In this document: one piece after another, positions 16,698 through 25,187 of the stretch | Layout of the letters: every line of letters begins with the position of its first letter | Position numbering within the stretch: the stretch's first letter is position 1 | NCBI GenBank assembly: GCA_016125255.1 | Contig: WGMD01000014.1 | Location: forward strand, 92,467-156,466 | Source: Planctomycetota bacterium | GTDB taxonomy: Bacteria; Planctomycetota; Phycisphaerae; Phycisphaerales; Zrk34 | Length of the DNA stretch: 64,000 bases | Direction of reading: 5' to 3' | Notes under the pieces: generated by a model | What the model was told of the DNA's origin: nothing | Seen by the model: only the letters and a program-made list of their open reading frames with translations | Databases searched by the model: none | Translations under genes and position numbers: made by a program

Positions 16698-17690
16698 TCA
16701 CTTTCGCTTGATCCGCAGCACGCGGTTGTTGTAACTATCACAAACATACAGGTCCCCATTGGGGGCGACGGCCACGCCGTGCGGGCGGTTGAGTTCGAGT
16801 TCCAGCGGATTCGTCGAGAAGTGATCGCCTTTTTTGCCGGTGCCGGCGACGCGCGTGATGAGGCCGGTCGTGGGGTCGTAGCGGCGGATCAGGTGGTTTT
16901 CCGCGTCGGCGATGATGACGGAATTGTCACGGTCGATGCAGATGTGTTTGGGGCCGTTCATCGTGGCGTCGATCGCCGGGCCGCCGTCGCCGGACGCGCC
17001 CTTTTTGCCGGCGGCGTTCACAACGGTGCGGATGTGACCGGCCGGATCGACGACGCGCAACGCGTTGGCGTTGCGCTCAAGGATGTAGACGTTGCCTTTG
17101 CCATCGACCGCCGCCGCGCGGGGATCGACGAGCGGCGCGTCCTTCGCCATCGCGCCGTCGTCGGGCGCGCCCTTCTGGCCATTGCCCGCCAGCGTGGCGA
17201 CTTCGCCGGTGGTCATGTTCAGCACGCGGATGCGCCGATGTTGCAGATCCGCCATGTACAGATGCTCGCCGCTCGTGTCGAAGTCGAGGCAGAAGACCTG
17301 GCCTTCCTTGAGCACGGTCGAGATCAGGCCGGTCTTCGCATCGAGTTTGCGAATCGCGGTGTTCCAGGTGTCGGCGATATACACGTCGCCATTGCGCGGA
17401 TCGACCGCGAGGTTGTGTACGCCATTGAAGACGGCCTCGCTGATCGGCGCGTTGTCGCCGGCGTTGCCTTTCGTGTTGAGCTTGCCGCCGAGCGTCGTGA
17501 CCGTGTTGCTTGCGAGGTCGATCCGATGAATGCGCCCGCCCTCGAACTCGGCGACGAAGGCGACGGGTCCGCGGAAGTCGATCGAGAAGGGCGAAACGAA
17601 GGCGAAGTCCCCGCCGACGCGTTCGACGGTCTGGGCATGGGCAAGCGAAGCGAGAAAGAGCATCACGGCGGCGGCGGCGGATCGGAACAT
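16698..17690 (-). CDS. NHL-repeat beta-propeller secreted protein
   Basis: A 330-residue protein with a signal peptide (AAAAVMLFLASLAHAQ) followed by about five to six NHL repeats (for example NGVHNLAVDPRNGDVYIADTWNTAIRKLD and PHGVAVAPNGDLYVCDSYNNRVLRI). It predicts a six-bladed propeller used for ligand or protein binding; no catalytic motif is seen. ATG 17690 has GGGAG ahead of it and is preferred over TTG 17696. Confidence 0.8.
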   Translation of the reverse strand: MFRSAAAAVMLFLASLAHAQTVERVGGDFAFVSPFSIDFRGPVAFVAEFEGGRIHRIDLASNTVTTLGGKLNTKGNAGDNAPISEAVFNGVHNLAVDPRNGDVYIADTWNTAIRKLDAKTGLISTVLKEGQVFCLDFDTSGEHLYMADLQHRRIRVLNMTTGEVATLAGNGQKGAPDDGAMAKDAPLVDPRAAAVDGKGNVYILERNANALRVVDPAGHIRTVVNAAGKKGASGDGGPAIDATMNGPKHICIDRDNSVIIADAENHLIRRYDPTTGLITRVAGTGKKGDHFSTNPLELELNRPHGVAVAPNGDLYVCDSYNNRVLRIKRK

Positions 17691-17720
17691 GAGCAAGCTC
17701 CCTGGCGGTGTGCGTTCATG

Positions 17721-19541
17721 TTAACGCCGGGAGGTCAGCCGTGCCGATCCGCTCTCTTTCCCGGAGAGGGAGTGCGTGAGCCGCACTTTCGCCGTGTCCG
17801 GCTTCTCGATGTAGACCACCAGCGCCCGCCGCGGGGCGTTCCAGTCCATGACCTTTTCGAATCGGGCGTTCAAGGTCGGGTCCGCCGCGGCGTAATGGGC
17901 CCACGAGGGCGCGTCGGTGATGAACACCAGCCGCTTGCCCGGCTCGCGCGCCAGCTCGTCCTCATTCATCATCGAATACGTCGGCACCGGCGCATCGACA
18001 TAGAAACACACCGTCGTATCGACAATCCCCATCAGCGCGATGCGCGGGTCTTCGGGCTTGCACGCCGCCGCGATCGAATCGAGCAGCGGGCGGTAACTCG
18101 TCGAGGCGGCGATCATCGGTTCGATGTACAGATTCGTACGCAGCCAGATATGATTCAGCGATATCGCGATGAGCCCGACCGCGATGAACTTCCCGCCGGC
18201 GCGCCGCCAGAAGACGATTGTCGCGATCCCCAGCACCGCGACAAGGCCGAGCGGCCAGATGGCGCCATGAAGCGCCGCCTGCACATCGGGCGTGAGTTTG
18301 ACGCGCTGCATCAGGCCGGGCACGCGCACGAAGATCATCACGCCGATCCATGCGAGGATCAGAACGACCGCGAGCGTGTTCATGCCGTCGGGCGTCAGGG
18401 GGTTCGCGTCACGATTTGCGGCGCGCTCAAATTCGGAGCCACCCTCACCCCGGCCCTCTCCCGGGGGGAGAGGGGGCAGGAGGTTTCGCAGATTGCACGC
18501 CGCGAGCACGGCCAGCGGCGCGGCCAGCGGGAGGACGTACGTGAGCATCTTGCCCGCCATGACGCTCAGGATGATCAATGGGACCAACGCCGCGACAGCC
18601 AGATACGCGCGGACATCGCGCTTCGCCAGCTCCGCCTTCACATGCGCGAGTTTGAAGTGCACGCCCGGCACGCTGAGCATCGCGGTGGCGGGGAACATGC
18701 CGATGAGGATGGCGGGCAGGTAGAAGTAGAAGGGTTCGGGGTCGTGGTCGGAGCCGGACGTGATGCGGTCGACGGTCTGATGCTGCCAGACCTGAAGCGC
18801 CTGCGGATGCTTGAGCGCGACGATGACGGCCCAAGCGAGGATCGGCGTCGCCGTGAGGATCAGGCCCCGCAAAAGCATCAGGTCGCGCCATCGGGCGCGG
18901 TCGGTGAGCATGACCCAGGCGAACGTCGCCGCCAGCGGCAACAAGGCGATCGGCCCCTTGGCGAACACGCCCAGCGCGAGGGCGAGCCAGAATATCCATC
19001 GCCATTTTTTGTTCACCAGTGCGCCGTCGTGCGCTTCATGCAGCATCAGATACCCGGCGAAGGTCGCGGCGACCCAGAAGAAATTGAGGACGGGGTCGAT
19101 GTTGGCGAGGCGGCCGACCTGCATGACGATCGGCATGGCGCCGAGGAAGATTGCGGCGATGAGGCCGGTGAGCGTGTCGCGCTGTCGGCGGGCGAAGAAA
19201 AAAGTCAGCAGCATGACGCCGACGGTCGCCAGCGCGCCGGGAAGGCGGACGGCGAACTCGTTGTTGCCGAAGGCGTCGAGGGCGGCGGCCTGGAGCCAGT
19301 AGATGAGCGGGGGCTTTTGCAGGCGCGGGCCGTCGTCGGTCTGCGGGACGATCCAGTCGCCGGTTTCGAGCATGAGCTGACTGGCCCGGGCGTAGCGGCC
19401 CTCATCGGGGGAAAAGAGCGGATGCAGCGCGATGCTGATGAGCAGATTCGCGGCGGTCAGCGCGGCCAGCAGTGCGAGAAGATTGATCAACCCGTGCGGC
19501 GGGGTTTCGTTGGCGAGAGTTGGGGCGGGTGCGTCATTCAT
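17721..19541 (-). CDS. GT39/ArnT-like membrane glycosyltransferase
   Basis: A 606-residue multi-spanning protein. The N-terminus has SPDEGRYARASQLMLETGDWIVPQ and RLQKPPLIYWLQ, the acidic periplasmic loop typical of ArnT/PMT-type transferases that use polyprenyl-linked sugars. About ten hydrophobic helices follow, then a soluble C-terminal domain. A GC-rich repeat is translated in frame between helices (LLPPLPPGEGRGEGGSEF, about residues 353-370). Acceptor and sugar are unknown. ATG 19541 is preferred over GTG 19547. Confidence 0.8.
   Translation of the reverse strand: MNDAPAPTLANETPPHGLINLLALLAALTAANLLISIALHPLFSPDEGRYARASQLMLETGDWIVPQTDDGPRLQKPPLIYWLQAAALDAFGNNEFAVRLPGALATVGVMLLTFFFARRQRDTLTGLIAAIFLGAMPIVMQVGRLANIDPVLNFFWVAATFAGYLMLHEAHDGALVNKKWRWIFWLALALGVFAKGPIALLPLAATFAWVMLTDRARWRDLMLLRGLILTATPILAWAVIVALKHPQALQVWQHQTVDRITSGSDHDPEPFYFYLPAILIGMFPATAMLSVPGVHFKLAHVKAELAKRDVRAYLAVAALVPLIILSVMAGKMLTYVLPLAAPLAVLAACNLRNLLPPLPPGEGRGEGGSEFERAANRDANPLTPDGMNTLAVVLILAWIGVMIFVRVPGLMQRVKLTPDVQAALHGAIWPLGLVAVLGIATIVFWRRAGGKFIAVGLIAISLNHIWLRTNLYIEPMIAASTSYRPLLDSIAAACKPEDPRIALMGIVDTTVCFYVDAPVPTYSMMNEDELAREPGKRLVFITDAPSWAHYAAADPTLNARFEKVMDWNAPRRALVVYIEKPDTAKVRLTHSLSGKESGSARLTSRR
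18440..18482. repeat. CCCTCTCCC-type repeat inside the glycosyltransferase gene
   Basis: CCCTCACCCCGGCCCTCTCC followed by GGGGGGAGAGGGGG matches the intergenic family at 16556-16686. It is read in frame as a Pro/Gly-rich insert in a membrane protein. Confidence 0.65.
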
Positions 19542-19562
19542 GATCACGACGACTCGGGATCA

Positions 19563-20603
19563 CTAGACGGGTTTGTTGGAGGTCAGCCCGTGCCAGGTGT
19601 GTCGCCGCACCGCTTCGACGACACGCTCCGCCGCCTCGACGGCGGCGAAACCCGCGGCGGCGTCCACCTCCGGCTCAGCGCGACCGGCCACGGCGTCCAG
19701 AAAATTGCTCAATTCCGCCGTCAATGGCTCCTCATCGTTGATCTGAAGTTCCTTCACATCGACGATGTCCATGTAGTTGACCGAGCTGAGGTCCGCGCCG
19801 TCGGCGAGCTGCTGGCGGATTTCAAGAAGCTGATCGACGTTGCCGGTGCGCTGGATGGCGATGCCGGTCTTGGCGGCGTAGTTGAGACTGACGTAGCCCG
19901 ACTCGCTGAAGACGCGCAGGCGCCGCTCGGTTTTGAGGGCGAGTCGCGAGGCGGTCAGCTTGGCCACGCAGCCGTTCTCGAACTCGATGCGTGCGTCGGC
20001 CACGTCCTCGTGTTCGCCCAGTACGGCGACGCCCACCGCGCGGATTTCCCTGATCGGGCTTTTGACGAGCATGAGCACGATGTCCAGATCGTGGATCATG
20101 ATGTCGAACACGACGCCGACGTCGATCGAGCGGAACGTCATCGGGCTCACGCGATCGACTTCAATGAAGCGCGGCACGACCTCGACATTGCGAATCGCGC
20201 GCAGCGCGGGATTGAACCGCTCGGTATGCCCGACCTGCACGAGCGTCTTGTTCGCATGAGCCACATCGACAATGCGCTTCGCCACCGCGACGGAACCGGC
20301 CAGCGGCTTTTCGATGAGGCAGGCGATCTTCCGCTCAAGCAGCGGCACCGCGACCGGCTCGTGATACACCGTCGGCACCGCGACGCTGACCGCCCTCACC
20401 TGCGGATACTTTTCGAGAAGCTCGTCCACGCTCGCCAGCGCATCGCAGTTGTACTGATCGGCGAGCGTCCCGGCACGATCCTCGTCCGCATCGACGACCG
20501 CCAGCAATTTCGCCTGCGGCAACTGGTGATACACGCGCGCATGGTGCCGACCCATGCGGCCGACGCCAATCACGGCGACTGGGATTTGACCTTCATCAGA
20601 CAT
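19563..20603 (-). CDS. Gfo/Idh/MocA family oxidoreductase
   Basis: A 346-residue NAD(P)-dependent oxidoreductase. It has an N-terminal Rossmann motif VIGVGRMGRHHARVYHQ, the conserved EKPLAGSVAVAKRIVD (catalytic Lys of EKP), and a C-terminal domain with VSPMTFRSIDVGVVFDIMIHDLDIVLML. Such enzymes act on sugars, inositols or sugar nucleotides. It lies 21 bases upstream of the glycosyltransferase on the same strand, so a role in making a sugar for envelope glycans is plausible. Confidence 0.85.
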   Translation of the reverse strand: MSDEGQIPVAVIGVGRMGRHHARVYHQLPQAKLLAVVDADEDRAGTLADQYNCDALASVDELLEKYPQVRAVSVAVPTVYHEPVAVPLLERKIACLIEKPLAGSVAVAKRIVDVAHANKTLVQVGHTERFNPALRAIRNVEVVPRFIEVDRVSPMTFRSIDVGVVFDIMIHDLDIVLMLVKSPIREIRAVGVAVLGEHEDVADARIEFENGCVAKLTASRLALKTERRLRVFSESGYVSLNYAAKTGIAIQRTGNVDQLLEIRQQLADGADLSSVNYMDIVDVKELQINDEEPLTAELSNFLDAVAGRAEPEVDAAAGFAAVEAAERVVEAVRRHTWHGLTSNKPV

Positions 20604-20651
20604 TGGGCGTCATCATAGCTTGTATTGACCGATGACCCAACGATGGGCGTG

Positions 20652-20757
20652 CGGGAATGACCAATGACCAAATCCCAATGACCAAGGGAATGTTCAAAGG
20701 CCCAATGTCAAAATGAAAGGCCGCAGGCCGTTCCTCCATTGGTCATTGGTCATTTCA
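20652..20757. repeat. CAATGACCAATGACC palindromic element, copy 1
   Basis: About 105 bases. CAATGACCAATGACCAAATC at the left and TTGGTCATTGGTCATT at the right are opposed around a middle that includes AAAGGCCGCAGGCCGTT. A second copy with near-identical middle is at 26876-26990. It fills the divergent gap between the oxidoreductase and pyrE. Confidence 0.8.
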
Positions 20758-20777
20758 TTTCTGCTATCCTACCGATC

Positions 20778-21296
20778 ATGACACGAGACCAAATCGCCAG
20801 ACGGATCGCCGAGGTGGCGCTGCTCAAGGGGACGTTCACGCTGCGGAGCGGGCGGACGAGTCATTACTATCTGGACAAGTATCTGTTCAGCACGGAGCCG
20901 GACATTCTGCGCGAGCTGGGCGGGATGTTCGCCGCGCACGTCGATGCGGGGATCAACAAGCTGGCGGGGGCGGAATTGGGGGGCATCCCGCTGGTGACCG
21001 CGGCGGCGCTGGCGAGCGGGCTGCCTTGCGTGTTCATCCGCAACCAGAAAAAGGAATACGGCACCGCCAAGCAGCTTGAAGGCAAACTCGGCGCGGGTGA
21101 CAAGGTCATGCTCGTCGAAGACGTCTGCACGACCGGCGGACAGATTCTCGAAGCGGCGAAGGTCATCGAATCGACCGGCGCGAAAGTCGCCAAGATCGTC
21201 GGCACCATCGACCGCGAGGAAGGCGCCCGCGCCAACATCGAGGCGGCGGGCTACGCGTTCGAGGCGCTGTTCACCAAGACGGATCTGGGGGTGTGA
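20778..21296 (+). CDS. pyrE: Orotate phosphoribosyltransferase
   Basis: A 172-residue enzyme joining orotate and PRPP to give OMP in pyrimidine synthesis. The PRPP-binding motif is VMLVEDVCTTGGQILEA; FTLRSGRTSHYYLDKYLF and FIRNQKKEYGTAKQLEG (catalytic loop Lys) are also typical. ATG 20778 gives the family N-terminus; longer starts would translate the upstream repeat. Confidence 0.93.
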   Translation: MTRDQIARRIAEVALLKGTFTLRSGRTSHYYLDKYLFSTEPDILRELGGMFAAHVDAGINKLAGAELGGIPLVTAAALASGLPCVFIRNQKKEYGTAKQLEGKLGAGDKVMLVEDVCTTGGQILEAAKVIESTGAKVAKIVGTIDREEGARANIEAAGYAFEALFTKTDLGV

Positions 21297-21299
21297 TGG

Positions 21300-21392
21300 A
21301 GGCGAAGCGCGGGGCGTTGCCCCGCCGCTAAACGCGCGAACCGAGCGTCGCCTTTCACTCCGCATTCCCCACTCCCCACTCCGCACTCGTCT
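21300..21392. repeat. Two repeat remnants: GGGGCGTTGCCCC hairpin and ACTCCGCATTCCCCACTCC block
   Basis: GCGGGGCGTTGCCCCGC (21309-21325) followed by CTAAA belongs to the GGGGCNTGCCCC family. ACTCCGCATTCCCCACTCCC (from 21357) belongs to the family also seen at 28763-28797 and inside dnaE. Together they fill the gap between pyrE and the flippase-like gene. Confidence 0.6.
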
Positions 21393-21393
21393 C

Positions 21394-22383
21394 ATGTCCG
21401 ACCCCATTCTCCATCCCGAGCAGGTTGAAGCCGCCGCGAAGCCGCCGCGGAAGATGTGGCGCGTGCTGGCGTATGTCATCGGGCTGGGGCTGCTGGCGGC
21501 GAGCGTGACCTTTGCGATCAACAAGGCGGACTGGTCGCATGTCTGGCAGGCCCGACCGCGGGATGTGGCGATGCTGTGCCTGTTCGTACTCGCCAACATC
21601 GGCACGAACTGCCTGCTGTTCTGGCTCATCACCAAGCCCTTTGAAGTGCCCGGCCGACCGGTCAAGCTGCGCGAATGGCTCGCCATGATCGCCGGGACGT
21701 CGCTGCTCAATTACGCCGGGGCGAAGGCCGGATTGCTCGGCCGCATCGCCTACCTCAAGAAGTATCACGGCATCGGCTACCGCGCCAATGTGTTCACGCT
21801 CGTCACGCTCGCGGCGGGGACGTCGGCGATCTACGTGCTGCTCGGGTTGCTGACGTTCTGGCGCGACGGGTTCGATGTGGTGTGGGGGATCGGGCTGGCG
21901 GTCGGGCTGGCGATGCTGTCGGGCGTGGGATGGATTTTCGTGCGGCCGGGCGTGGCCAAGTTCGGCGCGGGGGCGACGCCGCGGCGGGATCTGATCGTGT
22001 GGATTTACATATGGGGCGTCGTGCGCGTGCTCGATGCGCTGGCGATCGCGGGCCGGTTCATGGTGGCGTCGCAGATCATGGACAAGCCGATGGACATCGA
22101 GGTGGCGCTGCTGGCGGCGGTGGTGTGCAACTTCGCGGTGATGGCCGCCCCGGTGCCCGGCGGGCTGGGGCTGCGCGAATGGCTGGGCGGATGGGTCGCC
22201 AAGTCGGGCTTTCGCGGTGCAGGGAAATTGCCCTTGGCGACGGGCGTGGGCATTCTCGTCGTCGACCGCGCCGCCGAGATCGCCGTGTTCATCGTCACCG
22301 GCGTCATCGGGCTCGTCTACCTGCATCACCGGGCCAATGTGCTCGATGCACGCGGCGACGCGGATGAAAACGCGGCAAACTGA
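21394..22383 (+). CDS. Lysylphosphatidylglycerol synthase/flippase-like membrane protein
   Basis: A 329-residue protein with about eight helices resembling the UPF0104/LPG-synthase TM region (AglD-like). It has MAPVPGGLGLREWLGGW, corresponding to the conserved P-x-P-G-G-x-G-x-x-E/R motif, and RPVKLREWLAMIAGTSLLNYAGAKAGLLGRIAYLKKYHGI. Such proteins move or modify lipids. The start ATG 21394 follows repeat DNA, and its stop abuts that of the convergent methyltransferase. Confidence 0.7.
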   Translation: MSDPILHPEQVEAAAKPPRKMWRVLAYVIGLGLLAASVTFAINKADWSHVWQARPRDVAMLCLFVLANIGTNCLLFWLITKPFEVPGRPVKLREWLAMIAGTSLLNYAGAKAGLLGRIAYLKKYHGIGYRANVFTLVTLAAGTSAIYVLLGLLTFWRDGFDVVWGIGLAVGLAMLSGVGWIFVRPGVAKFGAGATPRRDLIVWIYIWGVVRVLDALAIAGRFMVASQIMDKPMDIEVALLAAVVCNFAVMAAPVPGGLGLREWLGGWVAKSGFRGAGKLPLATGVGILVVDRAAEIAVFIVTGVIGLVYLHHRANVLDARGDADENAAN

Positions 22384-23109
22384 TCAGGTCGTCCCCAGCA
22401 CATCGGTCTTCTTCTTGAGCACGCGGGCGATGATCCATGCGATGATCACCCCCGCCCATACCCCCAGCAGAATCCGAATCAGCGGCTTGCTCTCGGGATA
22501 CCCATAGTTCGCCACGCTCTCCCACGCCAGCATCGCCAGAATCCCGCTCACGCCGGTGAAGATCGTGCCGTACTCCTTGCGGACAAGCCGGCCCCAGTCG
22601 TAGTGCATGCCCTCGAGCGTCTTGCCCATCCCTCCGAACTTGATCCACCAGCGCGGCACACGCCGGCAATAATCGACGTACTCCTCGCCGAATTTTCCGC
22701 GCAGGTACTGTTCCTCGTTGGCGACGATCGAGATGTACACCAGCAGCACATACGCCGTCGCGATCGCGCAGAACAGCGGCGCGCCATGCACGAGGATCAG
22801 GCCCAAGAGCATCAGCAGATTGCCCACGTAGAGCGGATTGCGGCAGTGGGCGAAGAGGCCCCCCTGCTGGAGCGTGTCGGCGTAGACCTCCTTGTCCTTC
22901 CCGCCGCGCTTGATGTAGGCGAAGCCGATCACGACCGCGCGGAGAATCTGACCCGACAAAGCGATCGCGATGCCGACGCTGTTGAGCACGAGATTCAAAT
23001 GCTCATGCCCCTCGTACACATCGGGCTTGATGAAATACGCCAGCGCGATCAGCACGGCCGGCACGACGAAGTCGCGGTATTTGAAGAAGAATCGACCGAG
23101 TGCGATCAC
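22384..23109 (-). CDS. Isoprenylcysteine/phospholipid methyltransferase-like membrane protein
   Basis: A 241-residue membrane protein of the ICMT/PEMT-like family: several helices, then HCRNPLYVGNLLMLLGLILVHGAP and YLRGKFGEEYVDYCRRVPRWW, the usual SAM-binding C-terminal pattern. The substrate is unknown (lipid or small isoprenoid). GTG 23109 is the apparent start. It is tail-to-tail with the flippase-like gene with no gap. Confidence 0.75.
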   Translation of the reverse strand: MIALGRFFFKYRDFVVPAVLIALAYFIKPDVYEGHEHLNLVLNSVGIAIALSGQILRAVVIGFAYIKRGGKDKEVYADTLQQGGLFAHCRNPLYVGNLLMLLGLILVHGAPLFCAIATAYVLLVYISIVANEEQYLRGKFGEEYVDYCRRVPRWWIKFGGMGKTLEGMHYDWGRLVRKEYGTIFTGVSGILAMLAWESVANYGYPESKPLIRILLGVWAGVIIAWIIARVLKKKTDVLGTT

Positions 23110-23124
23110 AGGGGAATCCTTGAA

Positions 23125-23190
23125 GAAGCTGTCAGGGATCAGGTATCAGCGGTCAGCAAGGACAGATGTTCAGATGACCGCTGACACCTT
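23125..23190. repeat. GTCAGCGGTCAG-type palindromic repeat, copy 2, ending in a T-run
   Basis: AGCTGTCAGGGATCAGG and TATCAGCGGTCAGC face GATGACCGCTGACACC, followed by TTTTTT. It lies between cmoA and the methyltransferase; the T-run lies on the side that would not terminate the minus-strand genes. Confidence 0.5.
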
Positions 23191-23192
23191 TT

Positions 23193-23951
23193 TTACGCTT
23201 TCATCGCGATGATGCCGCAGAAGTTGTACCACTTGAAAAAGACGTCGATGTGCTCGAAGCCCACGCGGCGGAGCAGTTCCTTGTTCTCCTCGAGCCGATA
23301 GGGAATGAGCACATTCTCCAGCGCCTCGCGCTTCTGCGCGATCTCCATCTCGCTGTACCCGTTGCGGCGCTTCATCTCGTAGTAGTGCTTGATGAAGAGC
23401 CGATTGTACGTCGAGTGCTCGCCGAGCACTTTTTCGACGAGGAGGATGCACCCATTGGGCGCCATGCCGTCGAAGATGCTCTTGAGCAGGTGGTCGCGGT
23501 GCATGGGGCGGACGAACTGAAGCGTGAGCGTCAGCAGGACGACGGAGGCGTTATCGATGGCGATCCCGTGGTTCAAGTCGCCGTGGCGCAGCTCGTAGGG
23601 GTGGCGGAATTTGATCTCTTCGAGTTTCTGGCGCGCCTTTTCGAGCATCTCCTTCGACGAGTCGATGCCGATGAATTTCGTGGAGAAGTCGGCGGGGAGA
23701 TAGCGGTCGATGGCGATGAAGCTGTTGACGGTGGAGCAGCCCAGGTCGTAGATCGGGCCGTCGGCGGTGGCGAAGTCGGAGGCGAGTTCGGCGATCTGCC
23801 GCTGAATCTCGCCGTAGTACGGCACGGAGCGGTCGAGCATGTCATCGAAGACGTCGGCGACCTGCTGGTTGAAGGAAAAGTCGTCGACGCGCGACTTGGG
23901 CTCGGCGAAGACCTTGTCGGCTCCGGTGGCGGGCGGTTGCTTGATGTTCAT
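23193..23951 (-). CDS. cmoA: Carboxy-S-adenosyl-L-methionine synthase
   Basis: A 252-residue SAM-fold enzyme: VFAEPKSRVDDFSFNQQVADVFDDMLDRSVPYY, then GPIYDLGCSTVNSFIAI (nucleotide-binding loop), and EKVLGEHSTYNRLFIKHYYEMKRRNGYSEMEI. These are characteristic of CmoA, which makes carboxy-SAM from prephenate for wobble-uridine modification. No cmoB lies in the window. ATG 23951 is chosen; ATG 23960 is also possible. Confidence 0.9.
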   Translation of the reverse strand: MNIKQPPATGADKVFAEPKSRVDDFSFNQQVADVFDDMLDRSVPYYGEIQRQIAELASDFATADGPIYDLGCSTVNSFIAIDRYLPADFSTKFIGIDSSKEMLEKARQKLEEIKFRHPYELRHGDLNHGIAIDNASVVLLTLTLQFVRPMHRDHLLKSIFDGMAPNGCILLVEKVLGEHSTYNRLFIKHYYEMKRRNGYSEMEIAQKREALENVLIPYRLEENKELLRRVGFEHIDVFFKWYNFCGIIAMKA

Positions 23952-24037
23952 GGCGTCCATCCTGCGATGCGGCGGAAAGCCGCGTGCTGGGGTCCAGTGT
24001 ATCCGTTTTGCCCATCGAGCAAAATGCCGCGCGGCCG

Positions 24038-25174
24038 TCAGGTCTCGACCGTATCCATGCGGTAGAACGCCATCGGCAGATACATCGCCACGGGCATCCA
24101 CGCGATCGCCGCCGGCGGCAGCGCCCCGGGGGCGATCTGGAGCATGATGAACCCGCTGGCCCAGGCCCCGATGCACACCACCGCCGCCTTGATCGACTGC
24201 CGCAAGAGATTCGCCGGCGCCCGCACCAGAAAGAACGGCACGCCCATCATCAGAATCAGCATGTTGATGACCGGCAGACTGAAGCGGCTGTGGCGAATGC
24301 GCTCCAGGTCCGCCACGTCGACCGCCCCCGATGAATGAATCAGCTCGGTGAGCTGCCGCAAACTAAGCAGCTTGCGAAACTCGGCGCGCTTGTTGAGCAT
24401 GATGCTGATCGGGTCCAGGTCCGAGGCGATGAAGTTGACTTCGACGGGCTTGCGCTCGGCGAAGGGCGAGCGGTTGTCCGTGCCCAGATCGTTCATCAGA
24501 CCGTATCCGTTTTCGAGTTGCCATCCCTTGTTCTTGTCGTCCCAGATGGCTTGGGCGGCGCTGATGCGCTCGGTCGCCCGGCCGAAGCGCGCGTCGTCGA
24601 TTTTCTGGCGACGGAGGATGCTCACCTGATGCAGCGTGTTGTGCTCCAGGTCGAATTTCGCGGCGGTGAAGAGCGAGCCGTTGCCGTCGGGCATGAGCCG
24701 GATGGGCGTCTGGCGAATCTGGCCGAGCTTGATCTCGGCGCGCGTGCGGCCGAGCTTCTGCGCCATGGCGGGCAGGACCAGTTCCTGATCGGCGACCATG
24801 AGCACATTCGCCGCGAAGCCCACGACGAGAATCGGCAGGGCCACGCGGTGCAGACTGATCCCGCCGGCCATCATGGCGACGAGTTCGCGATTGCGAATGA
24901 GCGCGGCGAGGGTGAACCCCGCGGCGCCGACGGGCGGGAGGCCCACCAGGTAGACGAACAACAGAAAGAGGATCGGCCCGTAGAAATCGACCATGGCGTT
25001 CATGACGCCCCATGCATGCGCCCACCAACCGCCCTCGATGCGTTGGGCCGCCTGCACGAATTCGTCGAAGTTCGTGATCAGGTCCAGCAGGATGATCAGG
25101 CCGATCATCACGGCGAAGAGGATGACCAGATTCATCAGAAACAGGCGGAGGATGTAGCGGTCGAGCGTTCTCAT
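24038..25174 (-). CDS. lptG: LptF/LptG family permease, short form
   Basis: A 378-residue YjgP/YjgQ family protein: N-terminal helices (MRTLDRYILRLFLMNLVILF), a periplasmic beta domain (about residues 110-280), and C-terminal helices (FSLPVINMLILMMGVPFFLVR). These form the transmembrane part of the LptBFGC machine that pulls lipopolysaccharide from the inner membrane. It follows its longer partner by 13 bases. F versus G is assigned by order only. Confidence 0.8.
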   Translation of the reverse strand: MRTLDRYILRLFLMNLVILFAVMIGLIILLDLITNFDEFVQAAQRIEGGWWAHAWGVMNAMVDFYGPILFLLFVYLVGLPPVGAAGFTLAALIRNRELVAMMAGGISLHRVALPILVVGFAANVLMVADQELVLPAMAQKLGRTRAEIKLGQIRQTPIRLMPDGNGSLFTAAKFDLEHNTLHQVSILRRQKIDDARFGRATERISAAQAIWDDKNKGWQLENGYGLMNDLGTDNRSPFAERKPVEVNFIASDLDPISIMLNKRAEFRKLLSLRQLTELIHSSGAVDVADLERIRHSRFSLPVINMLILMMGVPFFLVRAPANLLRQSIKAAVVCIGAWASGFIMLQIAPGALPPAAIAWMPVAMYLPMAFYRMDTVET

Positions 25175-25187
25175 GTATGACCCATGC

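Noticed and set aside
16779..20618. Plus-strand open frame of 1279 residues
   Set aside because: It lies antisense to the NHL, glycosyltransferase and oxidoreductase genes, is rich in Arg/His/Asp/Glu/Gly, and has no domain; it is a GC-driven shadow.
21076..21393. Extension of the flippase-like protein upstream into pyrE
   Set aside because: The extra 106 residues are an out-of-frame reading of pyrE and of repeat DNA.
23952..24176. N-terminal extension of CmoA to 24176
   Set aside because: The added 75 residues are Arg/His/Gly-rich and overlap the 3' end of the Lpt gene in another frame; CmoA normally begins at the chosen ATG.
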